From the NCBI GenBank assembly GCA_910585245.1, contig CAJUCO010000042.1, forward strand, positions 1-20,962: DNA of 20,962 nt, read 5' to 3'. The translations under genes were made by a program, and so were the position numbers. The notes below the pieces were generated by a model. That model was not told the origin of the DNA. It was given only the letters and a program-made list of their open reading frames with translations, and did not search any database. Positions 4,967 to 14,298 of the stretch are shown piece by piece (within the stretch, counting starts at the first letter, position 1; every line of letters starts with the position of its first letter). This DNA is from an uncultured Oscillibacter sp. Lineage in GTDB: Bacteria > Bacillota > Clostridia > Oscillospirales > Oscillospiraceae.

Positions 4967-7900
4967 ATGGAAGAGAATAGAAACGACAAAAGGCGCGGAG
5001 GGTTTACTTTGGTTGAGACCCTGCTGGTTACCGCGATCCTCATGATTCTGTTGGGTCTCTCTCTGGTTGGCGTGGCCCGTTACCGGGATTACTTGAAAAT
5101 CACCGAGCTTGACAACGAAGCTCGGGAAATTTTTATGGCCGCGGAAAATCGGGCCGTGCTGCTGGAAAACAGCGGCGAGTCCGTTTCCCTGCTTGGCGAA
5201 AAGCAAGAGGAGACGGCAGACCCGATTAAACTGTCCAACCGAGAACCGGCAGACGATGATGAGCTGGCCGGCCTTCTGCCGGCGGGCGTCATCGACCCCG
5301 CCCTGCGGGATGGGCATTTCATTGTTCTCTATGACGCGAGTACGCATCATGTCAAAGAGGTTTTCTACGCCGAGGGGGACATCGAATCCAACCTGGACCT
5401 GTTCCGCCAGAGCCGGTCCACACGGGTATCCTATTACCGTGAAGATACCTCCAGCCACCGCCTGGTGGGCTGGTACAGCGGCGGCAAAGCAGAAAACATC
5501 GGCACCAAGCCCCTGCCTACCCCCGGAGTGGAGGTTCTCATCGAAAACAGCGAGGAGTTGACACTGACCGTACGGTACACGATGCCGGAGGGTCTGCCCG
5601 CCGGCGTGGACGTGGTCCGTACGCCCAGCGTGACGCTGAAGTACGGCGGCAAAGAGATCGACCTATGGACCAGCGGGCGGAAAGAGGGTGACAGCGATAT
5701 TACCCAACTTTTGACCACGGGTGCCGAATACGTTTGGGTGCTGGATTCGCTGGAAAAAGACGCCGGTGAAGTGTATAGCAAGCAGTTTAAGAAACTTGGC
5801 GGCGGCCTTTCTGATCTCGGCGGCAGCTTTACCGTCACCGCCGGACTCAAATTGGAAGCTGATGGGAATGGGTACATAGACAGCACTTACTACGCCCAGG
5901 GAACGGATAACAGCCTGTTTGCCAAGGAAACAGGCGATGAAGACACCGCCTATATCGCCAATGTGCGGCATTTGCAGAATCTGTGCATGGACTTCTCCGG
6001 CGCCAGCGCCGGTATTACCAAGGCGGAACAGCTCACCGACATCGAGTGCAAAGAATACAAGAGTAACCAAGGGACGGTTCTGGACCCGAACTACAATTTT
6101 ATACCCATTGCCAACGGGGCGCTGACTTCCTATGACGGAAAGACAAAGACCATCAGCGGCCTGTATGTCTCCTGCTGCGGCGATGCCGGACTGTTCGGCC
6201 TTGTGACAAAAGAAATCACCATCCAGAGCGTCCGGCTCTTCTCTCCCCGGATCATCAGCACCGGCGGAGTTTCCCTGCTCGGCGAATCCAACGCGGCCCC
6301 CCTGCTGGCCAGGGTGGATGAGGAAGTCTGCACGCTGAAGGATATTGAAGTGGTCAATGGCTTTGCCGGGGGCAAAACCTATGTCGGGGGACTGGTGGGC
6401 CTGGTCAACAGCAGCGCTTCCTGCAATCTTGAAAACTGCCGGGTTTACTGGACCGCGCCTGGAGAACTGGTGAAGGGTTCCGGCATTGATTATAAAATTT
6501 CCGGGAAGCACGCCGGGGGCCTGATCGGGTATGCCAGCGGCGCCGCGTCCATAGAGGGTTCCTTCGCCGCCGCCACGGTGAAAGGCGATACCGGGTGCGG
6601 CGGGCTGGTGGGGCTGACGGGAACAAAGACCCTTGCCGTCAGCGGCTCCTACGCGGACTGCTATCTCACGGGAAGCGCCGAGATCGGCGGGCTGGTCGGC
6701 CAAAGTAAGACCGCCCCTACGCTGGCCAACTGTTATGCCGCCGGGTTCATCGTGGAGCCGGCCGGCAGCCTGAAAACGGCCGGGCTGGTCAACGGAACCG
6801 TGGGCACTGTCCGAAACTGCTATTCCGCGGTGCGCGTCCTCAAGGACAGCAAGCTGGAGAGGCCCGCGACGCTCCTGTCCGGCGACCTGGGCGCGGGGTC
6901 TGGCAGTGTGCGTTATCTGTACACTGCGGCGGAGGTGACGGCGAATCAATTTGGCTCCGCTTTTGAATACGAGGCAACGAAGCCGGAAACTCATGTTTAC
7001 AACCTGCGCCACCGGCTGAATCTTACGGCCAATCCCACCTTGAAGCTGACGCCTCCCTATCCCTTCCCGGGGCTGAAGGGCCTGCCCCACTACGGCGACT
7101 GGGCGGAGCTGAACGTGGACCCGGTTCCCGCGGGGCTGGCGTACTATGAGACGTACTCCGATGGCAGCACCTGCGTGTCGGGCCAATACGAAAACGAGAA
7201 GATCATGACCCTGAAAGAGGATACCGAAAACCCCGTTGTGACCAAGGACGGCTATGCCCTGGTGTTCAAGGGGGATACTGTGCCGTCAAGCGCCTGTATG
7301 GTCAAATATGGCGCTCAGGAGTGGACGCTGGCCGGATTGACGTGGGTGTTGACGGTGGGAGAAGGCGAAACGCCTGTGCGGCAAAGCGTCACGCCCCTTA
7401 AAGCGGGCGGCTGCACGCTGCTCCCCCTGCCGGATACGATTGTCACCGGCGAGCTTGCCGGCCCAAGTACGTTTTTCCAGGAGCTGGAGTACCAGGGAAA
7501 GCTGGACGGGACCGACACGGAGAAGGAGGAGAGCGCGAGGAGCTTTTACTTCAACCCCCACTTTGCCAAAACGGTGACGGCGGGAACCGTGACGGTTGAA
7601 ACGACAGGCGGAGCAGCAAATGTAATTTACACAAAACCTGACAGGCCCGCTGAGCCGCCCAAAACCCCCGCCTATGTCCGTACAGCCAGGCATCTGTATG
7701 ACCTGAGCGTATACCAGAGCAGCTATGCGGCTAAGGGCTTCTCCTTCCAGCAGGAGCTGGACATCGACTACGCTACCTATGCGGGGTACTTGGGGGGCTT
7801 CGCACCCGCGGGGCAAACGATGCCCTTCAGGCAGGCCCCCATCGGCGCGGACTCCGGCAGTCCGTTCGTGGGTACCTACGATGGCGGTTTCCATGTCATC

Positions 7901-10801
7901 CAAAACGTCTTTTTTCCGGGGGATGGCAGTGATCGTGGACTTTTCGGCGTACTTGGAAAGAGCGGTGAAAGCACACTGGAAAACGTCGTCTACAAGCTGA
8001 ACCCGGGGCAGCTCCTTTCAATCGTGAAAAACACTTATGTCGGCGCGTTGGTGGGCGTAAACTGCGGCGCCATAGAAAACTGCGCCGTGTACGGCGTCAA
8101 CATGGAGGCGACAAGCGCATATACCGGCGGACTGGTAGGCTATAATCAAGGCAGCGTGAAAAACTGCGCCGCCGAGTTGGTCAATCTGTCAATTGGAGGT
8201 GGCACCGCCGGCGGGCTGGTGGGCTATCAGGGCGAGGATGGAATCGTCGAGAGCTCCTACGCCGTGGGAAGACTCGAAAATGACAGCGGCGGCGCAATTG
8301 CCGGACTGGTTGGCGACGGCGGTGCAGTCAGAAAATCCTACGCGGCGGTGGATGCGGTCAGCAGTGGAGACAGGTACGGCCTTTGCGGCGCCAACACGCA
8401 AACTGACACCGAAAGCGGCTGGCTCAAGGATGTCTTTGTTTACCGCGGGATAAAGTACAACATAACGGCGACAACGGACTATAAGGACTCCAACCGCGCC
8501 GTTGTTTTTACAGACCTGAAGAGTAAGCTGGGGGGCGCCCAGTCCGAAGCGGTGTACACCGTCCGGAACATCCCCGATGGCGCGGGCTACGGACCAGCGT
8601 ACGAGGGCAGAGTCTTCCCTTATTTCACCGGAGTGAAAACAACGCTGGGACGGGACCCGGATACCGGCAAAATCACCGGCTATGTGGGACCAACGCCTGT
8701 CACGGTCCATTACGGCCTGTGGCCGTCGCCCCTGCCGGTAGGGCTGACGTATTATGAGACGTACTCCAATAAAGCCACCTGTATGTCGGGCCAATACGAA
8801 AACGAAAACATCATGACCCTGAAAGAGCATACCGAAAAACCCGTTGTGACCAAGGACGGCTACGCCCTGTTATTCGAGGGTGACATCCCTGCGGGCGATT
8901 ATGCGGTTATGTACGGTAATTCCGGCCCCCGGCAGAGCTGGACGCTGAACAAGTCCGCCGATGGGAAATATGTGTGGAGATCCGCCGCGTTGAAAGAGCA
9001 GGAGGTCGAACCCATTGCAGCGGGCGGTTACACCCTGATTCCCCTGCCGGACAAGATCGTCACCGGAGAGCTGTCCATGGGGGATGCTATCACCGCAACG
9101 TTCTACCAGAAGCTGGTCTACGGCGACGGCCTGTTCAGCGCGCGTACCTTCTATTTCAATCCCCACTTCGCCGGGAGGATCAAGAAGGGCGAACTCATAT
9201 CCGTGGAAGCGGGAAGCGTAGAACCCAACGCGTCCTACAATCCGCCCGATAAGCCCGTTGAGCCTGTGAACAAGGAATCCAGCCCGGTTGCGGTGTGGGC
9301 TTCGCTGTATGAAAACATTGAAGCGGTGTGGGAAAAGAACGCGATTGCCGTTCGCACAGCCAGGCATTTTTACGCGCTGAGCCGCTTCCAGAATACATAC
9401 GTTGTCGAGGAAAATCCCTTAGCTCCCACAAAGAGATACTATTTCAAGCAGGCGCTTGATCTGGACTACAACTCCTATACCTGGTACGGCGACGAAATGC
9501 CCGAGAGGAACACCAGCTACGGCTATTATGTGCAGGCTCCCATAGGCCAGGGAACGGGGGACGACGGGTTCATGGGATCCTATAACGGCGGCGGGCACAC
9601 GATCGAAAACGTCTTTTATACGACCAGCTCGACCAAAGAGAGCAGCTATGACATCCATTCGCAGTCGGTATATATTGGCCTGTTCCGATACATTGAGTAC
9701 ATAGCGAACGTCCATTATAAGGCTCCCCCCAACATTATGACGAATCCGGAAAACGGAGTCGAAAAACCTTGGAGCGAAAGTGACCTTCTAAATGGAATCA
9801 AGGTGGGAACGTTGATAGGCGGCTGCTTCCGCGCGTCAAACTGCACCGCCACGCTGTTGGGAGATTTTACGGTCAAATGCGACAGTGGGACCCATATTTT
9901 CATCGGCGGTTTGGCAGGCTACAGCAACAAAATGCACGGCTGCAGGGCTGTGGTTCAGGGGTGTTTAAAGTACAGCGGAAACGTGCCGGTTGTCTATGTT
10001 GGCGGCTTGGAGGGTGTGGTCTATCAGGAGGTCACGAATTGCACAAGTAAGGTAAAGTCCTTGGTTGTTGAAGGCGGTACGATCATTTACGCCGGCGGCC
10101 TAGTGGGCGGCATCGCCTATGATAATCCCAGAACTACGACACGCGTAGTCGCAGGCTGCGCCGCGGAAATAGAGCACCTGCTTGTCGACCGCCCACACAG
10201 CGGAGAGAGTTACGCAGGCGGTCTGATTGGGCGCAACATCGCGGGTATCATTTACGCCTCCTATGCGGTGGGAGCCATCGGGGATGGAGACACAAACCAG
10301 AACCATCATTATTCCGGTCTTGTGGGACAGAATGAGAACAAAGTATACCAAGGGGAGAATTATAAGATTAGAATTCAAAACTGCTATTCGGCGGTGGGCC
10401 TCCCTGCCGGCAGCGAGAATCAGAACTACAATTTCTGCCCCACCAACCCCAGTACAATCCAGGATTGCTTCTACCTGACCGGGACCTGGAAGTACCGCGG
10501 GAAAACGTACACAGCGTTGTCGGATAACACCCCCTACGGCACCGGAATGACCTACGATGAGCTGAAAACGGCGTCGCTTCCGGAGTGCCAATATAGCTAT
10601 GGCTATACTTTATATGGGGGAACGCGAACAACCATCTGGAAGTTTCTTGCGATGACCGCCGGAGAGACCGGATATCCCTTCCCCGTCCATACCGGCAATA
10701 TGCTGGTACGTTATGGGGCCGGTAATTTCAGCGAACTCAACAGATACGAGGATACCGCTGTGTCCTACCCCGGCGACGACTGGCCGATAAAACCAACCTG
10801 A
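4967..10801 (+). CDS. Giant prepilin-like GLUG-repeat protein, probable pilus-tip adhesin
   Basis: 1,944 aa. Residues 1-12 are a basic prepilin leader ending RRGG, followed by FTLVETLLVTAILMILLGLS: a class III signal with cleavage after G12 and Glu at mature position 5. Residues about 45-320 are a spacer. Three beta-rich blocks start near 325, 903 and 1461, each opening with an ARHLxxL-type motif and carrying Glug-like motifs (GGLVG, GGLIG, AGLVG; about 15 in all). Blocks 1 and 2 are followed by a repeated linker (YYETYS, SGQYENE, VVTKDGYAL). No LPXTG or other anchor is present. PilD should process it and the pilus machinery assemble it; an adhesin role is inferred. ATG 4967 has AAGGAG 7 nt upstream. 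The frame is open back to 4676 but only over leader DNA. It is first in the pilus gene row, 18 nt before the next gene. Confidence 0.85.
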   Translation: MEENRNDKRRGGFTLVETLLVTAILMILLGLSLVGVARYRDYLKITELDNEAREIFMAAENRAVLLENSGESVSLLGEKQEETADPIKLSNREPADDDELAGLLPAGVIDPALRDGHFIVLYDASTHHVKEVFYAEGDIESNLDLFRQSRSTRVSYYREDTSSHRLVGWYSGGKAENIGTKPLPTPGVEVLIENSEELTLTVRYTMPEGLPAGVDVVRTPSVTLKYGGKEIDLWTSGRKEGDSDITQLLTTGAEYVWVLDSLEKDAGEVYSKQFKKLGGGLSDLGGSFTVTAGLKLEADGNGYIDSTYYAQGTDNSLFAKETGDEDTAYIANVRHLQNLCMDFSGASAGITKAEQLTDIECKEYKSNQGTVLDPNYNFIPIANGALTSYDGKTKTISGLYVSCCGDAGLFGLVTKEITIQSVRLFSPRIISTGGVSLLGESNAAPLLARVDEEVCTLKDIEVVNGFAGGKTYVGGLVGLVNSSASCNLENCRVYWTAPGELVKGSGIDYKISGKHAGGLIGYASGAASIEGSFAAATVKGDTGCGGLVGLTGTKTLAVSGSYADCYLTGSAEIGGLVGQSKTAPTLANCYAAGFIVEPAGSLKTAGLVNGTVGTVRNCYSAVRVLKDSKLERPATLLSGDLGAGSGSVRYLYTAAEVTANQFGSAFEYEATKPETHVYNLRHRLNLTANPTLKLTPPYPFPGLKGLPHYGDWAELNVDPVPAGLAYYETYSDGSTCVSGQYENEKIMTLKEDTENPVVTKDGYALVFKGDTVPSSACMVKYGAQEWTLAGLTWVLTVGEGETPVRQSVTPLKAGGCTLLPLPDTIVTGELAGPSTFFQELEYQGKLDGTDTEKEESARSFYFNPHFAKTVTAGTVTVETTGGAANVIYTKPDRPAEPPKTPAYVRTARHLYDLSVYQSSYAAKGFSFQQELDIDYATYAGYLGGFAPAGQTMPFRQAPIGADSGSPFVGTYDGGFHVIQNVFFPGDGSDRGLFGVLGKSGESTLENVVYKLNPGQLLSIVKNTYVGALVGVNCGAIENCAVYGVNMEATSAYTGGLVGYNQGSVKNCAAELVNLSIGGGTAGGLVGYQGEDGIVESSYAVGRLENDSGGAIAGLVGDGGAVRKSYAAVDAVSSGDRYGLCGANTQTDTESGWLKDVFVYRGIKYNITATTDYKDSNRAVVFTDLKSKLGGAQSEAVYTVRNIPDGAGYGPAYEGRVFPYFTGVKTTLGRDPDTGKITGYVGPTPVTVHYGLWPSPLPVGLTYYETYSNKATCMSGQYENENIMTLKEHTEKPVVTKDGYALLFEGDIPAGDYAVMYGNSGPRQSWTLNKSADGKYVWRSAALKEQEVEPIAAGGYTLIPLPDKIVTGELSMGDAITATFYQKLVYGDGLFSARTFYFNPHFAGRIKKGELISVEAGSVEPNASYNPPDKPVEPVNKESSPVAVWASLYENIEAVWEKNAIAVRTARHFYALSRFQNTYVVEENPLAPTKRYYFKQALDLDYNSYTWYGDEMPERNTSYGYYVQAPIGQGTGDDGFMGSYNGGGHTIENVFYTTSSTKESSYDIHSQSVYIGLFRYIEYIANVHYKAPPNIMTNPENGVEKPWSESDLLNGIKVGTLIGGCFRASNCTATLLGDFTVKCDSGTHIFIGGLAGYSNKMHGCRAVVQGCLKYSGNVPVVYVGGLEGVVYQEVTNCTSKVKSLVVEGGTIIYAGGLVGGIAYDNPRTTTRVVAGCAAEIEHLLVDRPHSGESYAGGLIGRNIAGIIYASYAVGAIGDGDTNQNHHYSGLVGQNENKVYQGENYKIRIQNCYSAVGLPAGSENQNYNFCPTNPSTIQDCFYLTGTWKYRGKTYTALSDNTPYGTGMTYDELKTASLPECQYSYGYTLYGGTRTTIWKFLAMTAGETGYPFPVHTGNMLVRYGAGNFSELNRYEDTAVSYPGDDWPIKPT
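7141..7261 (+). repeat. Intragenic repeat, copy 1
   Basis: Encodes the YYETYS...SGQYENE...VVTKDGYAL linker after GLUG block 1 (residues ~725-765). It is nearly identical in DNA to 8749-8869, with about 14 differences in 121 positions by hand count. Confidence 0.8.
8749..8869 (+). repeat. Intragenic repeat, copy 2
   Basis: Second copy of the linker-coding repeat, offset by exactly 1,608 nt (536 codons). It encodes residues ~1261-1301 after GLUG block 2. No third copy follows block 3, where the protein ends. Confidence 0.8.
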
Positions 10802-10819
10802 CAAAAGGAGGGACGCCCT

Positions 10820-11623
10820 GTGAAGCGTCTGCGAAAAAAACTGCACAGCGAACGCGGGGCGTCCATCCTCCTGGCGCTGCTGTTTTTCCTGGTGTGCATG
10901 ATGGTGGGGGCCTCCGTCCTGGCGGCGGCGGCCTCCAACGCAGGCAAAATCCGCAGCAATCAGACAGAACAGCAGAAGTACCTGACCCTGTCTTCCGCCA
11001 TCCGCCTGATTTGCGATGAACTGGAACAGGCGGAGTATACGGGAAAATACAAGTCCTATGAGTGGACGGTCTCGGAAAAGAAGGACGCCGACGGGAATGT
11101 CATCTCCCCTGCCAAAGACTATTTCTACTGCCAACAGCAGACGGGGAGCTATATCTGCGGCAACCTGACACAGGAGATTCCGCTGGGCCCCGAGCTGGAT
11201 GCGATATTCCACCGGCAGTTCGCAGGGAAAGAGGGTTATGGAGGGGCGGACGGCCTGAATTTGGAAGATAACCCCATAATCCACACCCTAACGGTCACCT
11301 TGCCGGAGGGGCTGACGGGCTATCCCTATGAAGGCTCCGGCCCGGCGGCCTATCAGGTCCCCAGAGAGGTTACGGTCCAGGTGAAGCTGGACCACGGCAC
11401 CCAGCATATCACATTAAAAGCGTGGCTGGGGACCGGGCCGTACCCTCCCGCGAAAAACGACACGCTGTCAGCGGAGCTGGTGGCGGTGGCTCCGCCGGTG
11501 CTGGACTACTCCCCGACGGGCCGGACTCCCGGCACCCCGCCCGGAGATACGGTAAGTCCGGTGGAATGCGTCCTGTCTCCCATGACCTGGAAACTGAACT
11601 GGATCAAAAAGGAGGCGTCCTGA
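10820..11623 (+). CDS. PilX-like minor pilin
   Basis: 267 aa. The N-terminus MKRLRKKLHSERGASILLAL has a basic leader, then a hydrophobic helix (~residues 14-40) of the PilX_N kind. It lacks the Phe and the Glu at mature position +5 seen in the other pilins here. Residues 41-267 are a mostly beta-like ectodomain with few cysteines and a proline-rich stretch near 235-250. GTG start at 10820 with AAAGGAGG upstream, 18 nt after the giant prepilin stop. Its stop overlaps the next ATG (TGATG), so it is translationally coupled. In known systems PilX-type minor pilins help prime assembly and sit at the tip. Category is likely; the exact counterpart is not certain. Confidence 0.75.
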   Translation: MKRLRKKLHSERGASILLALLFFLVCMMVGASVLAAAASNAGKIRSNQTEQQKYLTLSSAIRLICDELEQAEYTGKYKSYEWTVSEKKDADGNVISPAKDYFYCQQQTGSYICGNLTQEIPLGPELDAIFHRQFAGKEGYGGADGLNLEDNPIIHTLTVTLPEGLTGYPYEGSGPAAYQVPREVTVQVKLDHGTQHITLKAWLGTGPYPPAKNDTLSAELVAVAPPVLDYSPTGRTPGTPPGDTVSPVECVLSPMTWKLNWIKKEAS

Positions 11624-11943
11624 TGAAGCGGAAGTGGAACGACGCCCATGGGGAGACCCTGGTGGAGGTGCTGGCCTCTGTCTTAATCTGTTCTTTGTCG
11701 GTGGCTCTGCTGTTTAGCATGGTGATGGCTTCCGGCAATATGGACCAAAGCGCCAAGAAGGCGGAGAAGGATTTCAGCGAGAGCCTGAACCTGGCGGAAG
11801 CGCAGACGGCGCCGGCCGATTCCGCCCTGATTCCCCCAGGTGTGACGGTAGAGGTGCAAAATAGCGGGGAGCCCAGCAGTGCCAAGGAGTTGCCCGTTGT
11901 GTTCTACGGCGGCCGGGGCGCGCTGTCTTACGCCCTTCCATAA
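11623..11943 (+). CDS. Minor pilin, PilV/GspI-like
   Basis: 106 aa. It starts MKRKWNDAHGETLVEVLASV with prepilin cleavage expected after G10; the mature protein would begin ETLVE and keep the Glu at position 5. One hydrophobic helix (~residues 13-35) is followed by a short ectodomain. GETLVE replaces the common GFTLVE. The ATG overlaps the stop of the previous gene (TGATG), with GGAGG at 11611. At 106 aa it is shorter than typical PilV proteins (~150 aa or more). It forms a set with the two flanking pilin-like genes, probably a tip or initiation complex. Confidence 0.75.
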   Translation: MKRKWNDAHGETLVEVLASVLICSLSVALLFSMVMASGNMDQSAKKAEKDFSESLNLAEAQTAPADSALIPPGVTVEVQNSGEPSSAKELPVVFYGGRGALSYALP

Positions 11944-11957
11944 GGAGGCGGACTGCC

Positions 11958-12533
11958 ATGAGAAGAAAGGTAAAGGACAACAGCGGCCTGACGCTGGTGG
12001 AAACGCTGTGCGCGGTACTGATTCTGGTCCTGCTGAGCCTGATGCTGAACTCCGGCCTCAGCATGGCGATAAAGACCTATCAGGGAATCACGGCGGAGTC
12101 GGAAACCCAACTGCTGCTGAGTTCCCTGTCCGACGCCCTGGCCGACAAGCTGCGTTACTGCGTGGTGTACGTGGATGATGCCGGGGACTATCGTTCCTCA
12201 TCCATTGGCGAGGTCCAAGCAGCCGGCGGCAAGATCGTCGTGTATGAACCCGACACCGGCGAAGAAAAGCCCCTCCTGCCCGATGGGGCCTATGGAAATC
12301 CGGACGGCTTTTACAAGGGGAACTATCAAGTGACAATGGGTTCCGCCGCGCCGGGGGGAGCGGATTCCGCCACTCTGAAAGAAACCTACCAAAAGGATAC
12401 CAACAGCTTTGCGGTCAAACTGACCGTCAAGGACGTTCATCTCAATATCACCAAGACAAGAGAGCTAACTGTCCGCTGTCTGAATCCGCCGAAAGAGGCG
12501 GCAGAAACACCGCCGGGAGGGGAAACACCATGA
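11958..12533 (+). CDS. Minor pilin, PilW/GspJ-like
   Basis: 191 aa. MRRKVKDNSGLTLVETLCAV gives a leader with cleavage after G10 and Glu at mature position 5, then a hydrophobic helix to about residue 37. The ectodomain includes LLLSSLSDALADKLRYCVVY and a C-terminal strand region (NSFAVKLTVKDVHL), ending in a Pro/Glu/Thr-rich tail. AAGGAGG precedes the ATG, 14 nt after the previous stop. Its stop overlaps the pilB ATG by four bases (ATGA). The size and position of the helix after the leader resemble PilW/GspJ minor pseudopilins. Role as part of the tip complex is inferred from family and position. Confidence 0.75.
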   Translation: MRRKVKDNSGLTLVETLCAVLILVLLSLMLNSGLSMAIKTYQGITAESETQLLLSSLSDALADKLRYCVVYVDDAGDYRSSSIGEVQAAGGKIVVYEPDTGEEKPLLPDGAYGNPDGFYKGNYQVTMGSAAPGGADSATLKETYQKDTNSFAVKLTVKDVHLNITKTRELTVRCLNPPKEAAETPPGGETP

Positions 12534-14221
12534 AATACGTCAAATTGGGGGACCTGCTGATCAAGAGCGGGGACATCAGCCCGGCCCAGCTGGAGGAGGC
12601 GCTGAAGCTCCAGGAGGGCAGCGGCGAACGCCTGGGCGCGATTTTGCAGAAGCATGGCTTTATCACGGAGCGGCAGCTGATCGACACCTTGATGAGCCAG
12701 CTGGGCGTGGAGTTCGTGGACCTGAATACCTATGCCATCCCGCCGGAGATGGCCCAACTCCTGCCGAAAAGCCTGGCCAAGAAGCATATGGTTATCCCCG
12801 TCAAGGCCACCCGGTCCGAGGTGTGGCTTGCCATGGCGGACCCGCTGAACTTCATGGCCGTGGAGGAGGTGGGAGCGGTCACCCGCCGCCGGGTGGTGCC
12901 GGTAATCGCCGCCTCCGCTGCCGTGGAGCGGGCGGTCCAGAACCTCTACAACAATCAGGGGGCCATGCAGGCCATTGAGGATATGCAGCGGGACCTGCTG
13001 GGCAGCCAGTACGGCGGCGGCGCGGCGCAGCCTCAGTCCATGACCGTGGACGAGGACGAGGCCGATGCCGCTCCGGCCATCCGGCTGGTGAATTCCATCA
13101 TTGACCGGGCCTGTACCGAAGGGGCCTCGGATATTCACATGGAGCCGGGCGAGGACAGCATGACCATCCGTATGCGCATCGACGGGGCCCTCCGGACCAT
13201 CATTCCGGTACCCCGGGAACTGCAAAACTCCGTCATCTCCCGCATGAAGATCATGGCCCGGATGGACATCGCCCAAAAGCAGGTCCCTCAGGACGGCCGG
13301 GCCGTCGTCACCGTCCGGCAGGAGAGCCTGGACCTGCGTATCTCCACCCTGCCCACCATCCACGGCGAGAAGGTGGTGGTCCGCCTGCTGCGGAAAACCC
13401 CGGAGCTTGCCACTCTAGAGGGCATCGGCCTGGAAGGGGAAAACCGGGAGCGGTTCTGCCGGTTGGTGGACAACACCACCGAGGGTGTGATCCTCATGGT
13501 GGGTCCCACGGGCTCCGGCAAGACGTCTACCCTGTATACCATGATCGACCGCCTGAGAAGCGAGGAGGTCAACCTGGTTTCCCTGGAGGACCCGGTGGAA
13601 TACCACATCGACGGCGCCTGCCAGGTGCAGATCAACGACAAAACCGGCTTGACCTTCGCAAACGTCCTGCGTTCCGTCCTCCGCCAGGACCCGGACATCA
13701 TCGCCGTGGGCGAAATCCGGGACGGCGAAACCGCCGAGATTGCCATGCGGGCCGCCATGACGGGCCACTTGGTCCTCTCTACCATCCACACCAACAACGC
13801 CCTCAGCTCCGTTGACCGTCTGCTGGACATCGGCGTGGAGCCCTACCTCATCGCCGGGGCGGTGAAGGGCATCGTCTCCCAGCGGCTGCTGCGCAAGGTC
13901 TGCCCCCACTGCAAAAAGCCCTATACGCCCTCGCTGGAGGAACAGGCCGCGCTGGGGCTGGAGCCGGGGGATTACCGCTTCTACAAAGGCGAGGGCTGCG
14001 GCGAGTGTTTCGGCACCGGCTACCGGGGCCGGACGGGCAGTTTTGAGATCCTGTCCATCAATCCCGCCATCCGGCGGGCCATCCACTCCCGGTCCCTCAA
14101 GGAACTGGAGGCCGTTATGGAACATACCGATTTCCATCCCATGATAGAAAACTGCCAAAAGCTGGTTTTGGACGGCGTGACCTCCAGCGAGGAGGTTCAG
14201 CGGGTCCTGGGCGGCGGGTAA
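12530..14221 (+). CDS. pilB: Type IV pilus extension ATPase PilB
   Basis: 563 aa, usual length for PilB/GspE. Residues 5-57 hold two MshEN-type motifs, each K/R-L-G-x2-L-x3-G-x6-L-x3-L-x2-Q, at 5-28 and 34-57 with a five-residue linker: the c-di-GMP-binding signature known from Vibrio MshE. Walker A is GPTGSGKT (325-332). Next come the Asp box (EDPVEY), the GEIRD segment (E395) and the His box (GHLVLSTIHTNN). A zinc-binding tetracysteine, C458/C461 and C490/C493, marks extension rather than retraction ATPases. It hydrolyses ATP on the cytoplasmic side to drive pilin polymerisation through PilC. The start overlaps the preceding stop (ATGA), with GGAGGGG upstream. Confidence 0.97.
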   Translation: MKYVKLGDLLIKSGDISPAQLEEALKLQEGSGERLGAILQKHGFITERQLIDTLMSQLGVEFVDLNTYAIPPEMAQLLPKSLAKKHMVIPVKATRSEVWLAMADPLNFMAVEEVGAVTRRRVVPVIAASAAVERAVQNLYNNQGAMQAIEDMQRDLLGSQYGGGAAQPQSMTVDEDEADAAPAIRLVNSIIDRACTEGASDIHMEPGEDSMTIRMRIDGALRTIIPVPRELQNSVISRMKIMARMDIAQKQVPQDGRAVVTVRQESLDLRISTLPTIHGEKVVVRLLRKTPELATLEGIGLEGENRERFCRLVDNTTEGVILMVGPTGSGKTSTLYTMIDRLRSEEVNLVSLEDPVEYHIDGACQVQINDKTGLTFANVLRSVLRQDPDIIAVGEIRDGETAEIAMRAAMTGHLVLSTIHTNNALSSVDRLLDIGVEPYLIAGAVKGIVSQRLLRKVCPHCKKPYTPSLEEQAALGLEPGDYRFYKGEGCGECFGTGYRGRTGSFEILSINPAIRRAIHSRSLKELEAVMEHTDFHPMIENCQKLVLDGVTSSEEVQRVLGGG

Positions 14222-14298
14222 TCCTTTTTTAGTGAGAAAAAGAGTATCAAACAAAACGTTATCTCGCTCTCAGCGACGGAAACGAGGAGGGAATCTAT

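Noticed and set aside
5663..7186. A 507-aa minus-strand frame within the giant prepilin gene, and similar long frames at 13415-14254 and 15070-16461
   Set aside because: All lie opposite firmly identified genes, have no ribosome sites and show Gly/His/Arg-rich artefact composition.
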